NCBI GenBank assembly: GCA_030533445.1
Contig: CM060068.1
Span: forward strand, 20,836,510 to 20,900,509
DNA length: 64,000 bases
Direction of reading: 5' to 3'
Origin: Cyprinodon diabolis
Lineage: Eukaryota; Chordata; Actinopteri; Cyprinodontiformes; Cyprinodontidae
Shown here: in pieces, positions 27,601-36,600 of the stretch
How positions within the stretch are numbered: position 1 is the stretch's first letter
Layout: the number at the start of each line of letters is the position of its first letter
Notes under the pieces: model-generated
Told to the model about the DNA's origin: nothing
The model's database searches: none
The model's input: the letters and a program-made list of their open reading frames with translations, nothing else
Position numbers and translations under genes: made by a program

Positions 27601-30600
27601 CTGAGTTTTGTTGGGAAATAAGGTTCCTTTTATCTGTGCTTTTGGAGCGTGATAGTGCGTATACTGTGACTCAGGCAAGTAGCCCCATGGATTCACTACT
27701 ACAAACAAGTGCAGTGACAGTGCCATCTAGAGATCTGCATCAAAGAATGCACACATTTTCCAAATACCTCACCTGTTATGCACATAAATGATAACACACT
27801 TTAGGGCGTGGGATTTCTCAGATCGCTACTTTACACAGTGCCTGCAAAAGTATTCACACCGGTTCTGTTGGGATCTGGAGAAGTTCCACCTTTCTCCAGC
27901 AGAGTGCGCCGTGGGTCCTCTGGGCTGGAGCCCTCCAGCACACCTGGAGCTCGTCAGCCCATTAGAGGACCTCCACTACTTAAGCAGCTGCCAGACCTTC
28001 CTTCGACGCCGCAGTGTTAGCTAAGTTTGGTTAGCGAACCTGAGCCTCTAAAATCTTTGAACTTTGTCTCCGAGTTAAACCTAACTCTAACCAGCCTTGT
28101 CTTCTCGCTCCTAGGAAAACCTGTCTCTCGTGTGAAGCTCTGGGAGAGCTTAACCTGAACCTGCTTGCCTGCCCTAGAGAGCCAAACCTGAAGATCTCAC
28201 TTTGGCATCCACCTGCTGCTCTCTGGATGAGAGCTAATCACTCAAGCCAAGGTCAGACAAAACAGTCAGAAGTTAGACGCTGCAGCTGCTGAGCACTCTG
28301 CTAAACCAACAGTCTCTGGACCCAACCGGTTCCCTCCCTCAGAGAAGAAAGCCAGGACCAAACCAAGGTATTTTCTGAGAAAATCTGAAATCTCAACTAC
28401 TTCTCAAATCCACCCGGTTGACCAAACTGTCATCTCTGCAGACGTCTGAGTATCCAGCCCGGACCTGTTTCCTGAACGTTATCTTGTTTTTGTACCAACG
28501 TCAAATAAACTCTGTTAAACTTTTCATCAGTCTCCTTTGTAGTGTTCTGCATGTGGGTTTAATTCAGAACCGATCATGACAGGTTCATTTTCATTTTTTT
28601 TTTATTACGAAAAGACAACCCAGTTTAGCAGGCTTAACAAGGAGATCTTCATTATTTTGTTATATGTACTTGGCTAATGTGTGCAGAAGTTTATTAGAAG
28701 CTTTGCACATTCCTAAAGCATTTTATGAAGCACATCATCTAGTACTGCAATTCAAGACTTGCATATTAGTAACCATTAGGAAGTTTCAATTAATTATTGA
28801 CTGTTTAGTGAATTTCTACATAGCATCTAGCCTTTTTGTTTCGGGCCCTGCACGGCCTGTGGGCATACGATGCTACTGCATGTGAAATAAATAAGGACTC
28901 CCGTTTTGGTAACTCAGGAAAAAAAGCACCTTTTGGTTGAGGTGCAGAACATGAAATCTTTGCTGAAGTTGCTGTCATTGACATTTAAAAAATTTTCTCA
29001 AGGAAAAAGGAAAGTTTTTAATCATATTAATAAACCCTGTTTTCTACATGGTGTATAAGGGCACCATGTCTTTGACTACGTGCAAAGAAACTGTTTCAGT
29101 CATTGTTTTCCATCGTGCCCCTTTCCTATCATATGCTCTGCCTTGCACAGAAGGATACAGTTAACTGATTCTTAGCTGAGGTTTATTGGTTAATGAGGCT
29201 TGTCTATCCTGGAGAGAATGGAAATTTTCATATTGGGATGGATGTCTCTCCTATAGTGTTGAAAAAGGTGTGCAGTGCTCCTGCCTTTAAATGTGACAGC
29301 CTTTAGGCATATGTTACAGCATGGTGTCTCCTGCTCCATGTCTGTCGCAGCAAACCCATACCAATTTCAAACAACAGATGATTTGATTCCTTTCTTGAGG
29401 ACAAACATCCCACTCTCACTGGTAGTTGGATGATGACGCTTGCTGTTTCATTTGACCCCATCGTTTGCCAAACTGCAGCATGAGAGTAACGCTAGAGCTA
29501 CGGAAGCTCAGAGGAGCCAAAAGTGGGCTGCTATACAGAAACTCAATTTATATATATATATATATATTTATTTATTTATTTATTTTTTAACCACGGAAAA
29601 TGTAAATTGATTCATTGAATTAATATTCTGCATTAAGGTTTTTGTTTTGTTTATTTTTTTTTTATGGGCTGTGTCTTAATCCATAGGCCAAACAAAAAAA
29701 TTAAAATTAACACTCTTAAAAAGGCTGAGTCTATCATTGATGGTCAATAGATTCGTTCAATTGCCCATCCTTGGTAACCATTCAGTGTATTTAGTGTGTT
29801 TCTTCATGTGAGAGGTGTGTCAGTTTCACACAGCTCAAGCTCCCCTATTTAATAATGCGGTCCGGTGTGAAAACACCATTTAAAACGCAAAGCGATTAAC
29901 TAACTGCTGTGCTTACAGAAATTACGGCAGACATAGCATTCGCTGTGAATGCACCTGAATGTGTAAAAGTGGTCTTTAAAATGTGATCACTCACCTCTCT
30001 TTTCTTTTTCCTCTCCAGGGTGTTAGGATGAAAACCTCCCTAAGAGTCCAGACACCATTGAAAAGTTCCATGGGAGGCCATGGGATAAAACAGTGAAGGG
30101 ATTTTCCCACATGGTTTTCTTATTGTTTTTTCTATAATGGTGATTCAAATTTAAATATTTAAAAATCGTACATGGTTAAATACTTATATTTATATTAAAG
30201 CTTTTATGTATATAGAGGGTTGTTAAGATTTTGTACGCTCCCTTGTAGATTAATAATGGTTTAACCCTCTATCAGACGGTATTTAAGGCTGCTAGTTAGT
30301 TAAAGAAGATCTGATTGCTCTTGGACAGCTTTTCCTAGAATGTATCAAATGTGGAAAAATAAAAACCCATTATTTCCACAATACTTTTCTCAAGCTGTTA
30401 TCATCACTCCAAATCCTGCTCCAAAAGGCCAACGAGTGACAAGTGGCGTTAAAAGTGGGACCACTTGTCACAGACTGATCTTCTGTTGGCTTTTTATATT
30501 TTTACTGCAATTTTTATCACTGTTATGACACATGCAAAGAGAAAACCCATGTGTGAAAACCCATTTACCCTCTTATCACATGGTCTCCCCCAGATCCTTT

Positions 30601-33600
30601 GGTATCCTAACCTCTAGGGAACCTTTAGTCCAAACACCCTGAAGAGAATACAGAAAAGACAGGTGAGTGATCACATTTGAACACTTCTTAGCGGTTTTAC
30701 CTGTTCACTTTTACACATTACATGTGCCTGAGTTTTACTAAAACAGTGGTTGTTATTTTTTCTATCCATGGGCAACCACCCCACTTCACAATGAGGAGAA
30801 GCTGTACAGGACCTGATATAAAAGGATACATACTATAAACTCAAGACACTTAATAAATACTGAATAATTAAAAATTCTCAATAAAATGTTACTAATGTGC
30901 AAATCTATGTTTAAAGTGCAGTGCTAGATAAAGTTCTTCTAAGTACAAACAATACAGGTGACCAGACCTCTTCGTTACAGCTGATTTTTTTCTAAAGCAG
31001 GCCAACACAAAGTAACACATCATTGTGAAGAGGGAGAAAAATTGTAGACGGTTCCCAATATTTTTCCACAGATAAATCTGAGATATTAAAAAATAAGATA
31101 TACTGAAATTATTTGCCACAAAAGTTCACTTTGAAAGTAGTAGTTTGTTTTAAATGTTATCTAGGGATTAATCAGGCAGCTTTGACAGGGGCCTCAGAGG
31201 TTTGTTGGAGACTAAAAGGTAACAAATAGCAGAGAAAAGGAGAAAAAGTAGAAAAGTTGAGGAAAATAAACTGGGGTTAGCTAATAAGCAAAGCTTTGAA
31301 CATCCATCTTCTGAAAGGGTTCGGCAATTAGTTTTCTATTTTTTTATCACAAAGTTAAAACCTGTTACAGGACAGAAATAGACATTTTGACTATAAATGA
31401 TTGCACGTTAGAAGTGGTAGTTTTTGGATTTGAAGGAGACTGTATTTTATATTATTCGGTATTGATGCCTTGCATATTCGAAACTAGCTACAGCCATGCT
31501 CGGGTACCTGCTCGGGTCCCCTGTGCGTAAAAGATGCAGTCCATATGTTGTGCCGTCGGGTGTTACAATAAAAAAGTGACTGTAACATTTCTTTTTACCC
31601 CTTGCCAAAAGAGAATGAGCATCGTCAAAAATGCCTGCGATCAAAACGGCTGACTGCACAGCGACTGCATGTAGCCATCTGAGCATCGTCCATTTCCTTC
31701 GGGTGAGTTTCAAAACTAGCCTGGAGATCTAGCTTAGGCTGCTGTCTATTGGATTTAATAGGTTGCCCGTTTTTCCCCCATGAAAATCAAGTCATTAAAT
31801 TATACTGATTAGAGACCTTGTGAAAGAAGTGCATTAGATATTAAGATCTGAAGATTTTGGTTCAGATATTTTAGTTATTAATTTTACATATATTACACAT
31901 AAAGATCAGCTGAGCTTCAATTTTTTTCCTTTTTTACCCTGCTTTACTGTAAATACGAATATCTTTTAGTTTTTTGGATGCCATATCTATGGTCAGTAAC
32001 CCAGCCAGCTGTGAAATACCGATAAGCATCTGCGCTTTTAAGCCCATCTCCAGCTGTTAATGGGTAAGAGTCGGGGTACACCGTCAGTCTATCGCCAGGC
32101 CACACAGACACAAACAGGACAAAGAAACATTCATGCGCATACTCACACCTAAGGAGAATTTAGAGCAGTCAAACAACCTAACAGTCATGTTTTTGGACTG
32201 TGGGAGGAAGCTGGAGTACCCGGAGAGAACCCACACATGCACAGGGAGACACTGGGCCAGAAATCTAACCCAGAACCTTCTTGCTGCAAGGCAGCAGAGC
32301 TACCCATGCAAAAAAAAAGGTCTACAGCGACTTCGTATAGATCACAACCAAAAGCACGGATTTTTATCTGTGTATTGTTTAAGATCAAGGGATTTAAATA
32401 AGAATGATCCCTTCTGGTAAGAGGGGCAGCCCTATAGGCTGAGCTTTCGGTACTCGGTATGGTGGTTGTAAAATAGAATCGTCATGTCACGCTTTTCAAA
32501 CCTTTATTCATTGCAGTCGACTTTTCCGTGTTCAGTTGCAAGGCTGGTTTAACGGGGCAGCAAACAGTCACGACAGCAACGGTCAACATCTCCACAGAGA
32601 CAAAAATAAAAAACTAAATCTGTGCCTAGTGGTGAAAAGCTGGAATAGACAAGAGATAAAAAAAAACTGTTAAAAGCTTCACAAAAACTGATTATAGAGA
32701 GCACATAATCAGTGTACCTAACTTACACCGCACTCTTTCACATAGTAAACAAATTAAATAATTATCTTTGCAAAGTGAGAGAATGTAAAAATAGATTATA
32801 TGAAAGAGTTGTATGGTGGCCAGGAGTGCCTCTATAATATCTCATCTAAACAAGACAAACTGATAAAGAGGGTCAAGCAAATTGATGCAATTTGTCCTTT
32901 TGCTGCATGAAAGGTTTGAATATTATTTGAGATATGCAAAATATGCCATTGTGAGTGCACAAAGGACTTTTTCAAATGAGGTCATTGTGAGTGTTAGACA
33001 GGCTAAGGGTGGGAGGCATCCAACTTTTGTGGCCTGGAAAAAGTGCACAAATGAAACAAAGCAGGCCCATGTCTTCCAGTCTATTTAAATTGGGCACAAT
33101 GAAGTTATGTGCATGAAATCTGTTGCTGTAAGAAAAGTAAATAACAAGCATTGGAGATAAATAAAAAATGTGGTATTATAAAACATATGGTTAAAGAAAT
33201 TCATCACTTTTAAAGAGGTCCTGTGTTTCAACTAAGTCAAACCGTTATTTTTCATTTGCAAAGAGTTGGCTTCTGAGAACGGATGAGATAAAACTTTCCA
33301 GTATTCAAATTTTTCCTCATTAAACTCTGCTGGAAGTGTAATGCTGATTCCCCCCTTTTTATTTCATATTGTCGGTGGATATTTTTCAATGACACCCTTT
33401 ATCTTGGTTTTCTGAAGACACTGGATGGGAGTGGGCTCTCTGAAGAAGAATGCTCGCAATCAAATTATGCATGATCCTAAAAGAAGACGGCTTTGTTGCC
33501 TCTTGGGATAACTGTGAAAAAGGAAAATACCAACAAGATATGCCTTAGTTTATTCTGGGTCTTATGATCTATTGTATCTAAACTCAGCCTTTTTAACTGT

Positions 33601-36600
33601 GCATCCACAAATTCTTTGAATAGCTCAGTTCATACAAAAGAGTCCTGCCATAATTTTCATCTGTTCTCGTGTGAGCAGCTGTGCCCTGGGAATGCCTGGA
33701 TGTCAGGAAACAGCTGTGGGGATTCACAATACCTTAACCAGTTCCACATTCTGCCCTTAAGGAGAGCCAACCATGTGAGATCATGCTTTTAGGTGTGTCC
33801 AATTACCAGGGCCAGCTTGAAGCCGCACACTGTCAGCGGACTGAACCAATATGCTTCTCTTTGGCAACAGAGAGTGTTATTATAAAAGTGTCATGCAAGC
33901 AGGGTATTTTTCTTTGGGACATTAAAAAGACAGATCCCAAAAGTATTTAAACAACACCACTTTGCAACCTTGCAAAGACTGCCTGGAGGAAAATAATACT
34001 TGCATGTGTGCTAGCAAATATCTCAGCCTTAAATCAGCCAGCCAACAGCTTCTGGCAGGGTCAGTATTTGGATAACAAATGAGGCATTGCTTCAGGGGTC
34101 ACAGACAATCTTTACATTTGCCTGCACTTGAAAAGGAAAAAAAAAGTAGCAGGTTTAGTCACAAAATATGAACATGCAGTACCTTGCAAATGAATTAACA
34201 CCACCTGAACTATTTTACTGTCAGACTGTTGACAAAAACCTGAGACAGAAAACCTGTAGTGTTTAGCAGCTAATATCAGTTGAGAGTAAAAAATAACATT
34301 CTTGTAAAACTTAAATTTGAAAAAAATTTACTAACTTGAATTTAGAATTAAACCTAGAAAAAAAATACCAAAACCGAATCAGCATGCCAACTGTAAAGTA
34401 GAAGCCATGTATCCAAAGTAGCCCAATAATTTGCCCAAAATGTACCTACCCGATTTTTCCCCACGTTTGTTTTTTTTAACATCTAGCTTTACTTTTTAGC
34501 TTTTATTGCATCAATAAGTTTTAGGATGAAGATAATCTATACACCACAAAGAATAGCTAGTGCTCAGCAAATAAGCAGGTGCTTCTGCAAGGAATTTTCC
34601 TGACAAATTTTATTTATACAAGAGAGGTAGATAAAGAAGAGGACACAAAAAAATGAGGAGCAAAACTCAACCAAGAAAATGCCATGTCACACAGGCAACA
34701 ACTTCTACAGGTGAAGAGGGACCAATAAAGCAAGTTGCAGCAATGGAAACAGCAAGTTAGGCATAGACTTTTATGTGGCAAAGTCGCCAGTATTGAGACA
34801 GACTTTAAGGGGCCATATTCATTTATTTAGCATGAGTATTTAAAAAAGAAAACACCAAAAAAAACAACAACAACCTCTGATAGTGTTTACTTGTTAGTTT
34901 GTTTTTTTATTAGTACGAAAAGAATTTACACCAAATTCAATCAGTAGACATGTGTAACAACTGCCAACAGCTTATATTACCAAATTGGAAAACTGAACAA
35001 TGGTGATCGTCGTACATACATTGTAAAACTATCCTCCGCTATAACAAAAAGATTATTAATAGAATAGATATATCTAGCATCGGTATTAGTAATGCTGTGT
35101 ACCCTACCTATCAACCTGGCAGTGGAATCTGAATGCTGCAGTGAGAAAACTAGTATGTTAACTGTAAGAAGACCAAAAGTTAAGTGTCTCTACTATTTAA
35201 AAATAGCATTTGATTCATTTCTATTATACTGTATATAAAATAGATAGTTCAGCTCTGATTGTCAACATGTTCTGTGAAGGCGTAGAAATTTTAAAGGGCA
35301 GTAAAAGGACTGCTTAATAAAAACTAAGGGGCACACATGACAAGTGAGTGAAACAGTGAATATCTTTAAATCAAGAAGCACTGCTGAATCTGTTATTTAA
35401 AAACAGAAAATATGAGCAAGGTGAGCTATATGCAAAGAAATAGCCAATACGACCATGTTGGCGTTGGAGGAGCTCCAGTGATCTAAATTTTTGTTGGGGA
35501 GAACTGATTTACAAGATATTGGAAAAGTTATGTGCTCCATAAATCTTTCCTCTATGGAGTAGTGGCAAGAAGAAATTACATTTTAAAAGAACCCTGTGGT
35601 CATGATCAGTGCCCTGATAGCTGACCTAATTGCTCACTTCACTCACCTGCCTAACCCTCCCTGGTTAATAATTATCATTCATCTTCACCTGTTCCTGCTG
35701 CTTTATATTCGGCTCAGCTCAGCTATCGGGGCCGGATCATTGATGAGGAATTTTCGTTTGTTTGAGTTTGAGCTTTTTCTATAGTTCATGTTTTTGTCCT
35801 CAGAGGTCAGTGGTTAGGTAGGGTTGTTAGTGTTGTCTTGTTGTCTCCTTAGCGTGCCCTGTTCCTGTTGCAGCTCAGTGGAGGGAGCTAGTTTAAAGTT
35901 CTGCAGTTTTCGTGGTGTAGTGTCTTGTTCTGCCTCTCAGTTGCTGGGCCTGCCTGTCTGCATCTGAGTCTGTCTGCCTGAACTCTCTGTTGGACTCATG
36001 GAACCCTCAGAATGCCTGAACGCTCTGTGGAGTCCTGGAACCCTTGATCGTTCTGTTCCTATTTAGATCAGAACACCCTGGCCGGGTTACGAACTTCTAG
36101 ATCTCTGAACTATTCTGTTCTAAATTTTTTGCCCATCCTGGCTTGGACTCCTTACTATTCACTGAAGCGGCTGCATCTGGGACACTTTGGGCAGCTGCGC
36201 ATCGCATCTCGTTGGCAGCCCATCAGCTGGATCCTCCCTCACTCTGAGAGGATGGACTGAACTGTTAAACCAGGTAAGTGACTCACATTGATAATCCATC
36301 AGATTATCATGGTCCCTAACCTGTGCTTCTCCCAAACCAGTGTGCCAGTGATGGGTGGTGCCCTGCCTCCACTTACAGCCGCTGCAAATCCACAGCTCCA
36401 TGTATTCTGTTTGTAATTAAAAGTTTTGAACTTTCCCACGGTCTGTCTCGTCTGAATTCTGAGTCCTATATTCTGGAGCTCATTACACCTGTAAGATGCT
36501 TTTGTTGTAGTCAATTAATTTTTTTGTCTATTAAGATTTAATGACATCGGTTTATCACTTTTTGGGGATTTTTTGCACTGATAACTGATAGACTAGCTCA

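Noticed and set aside
31447..31713. 88-codon minus-strand ORF
   Set aside because: The plus strand of the same DNA gives a THAP-like start; the minus translation has no family resemblance.
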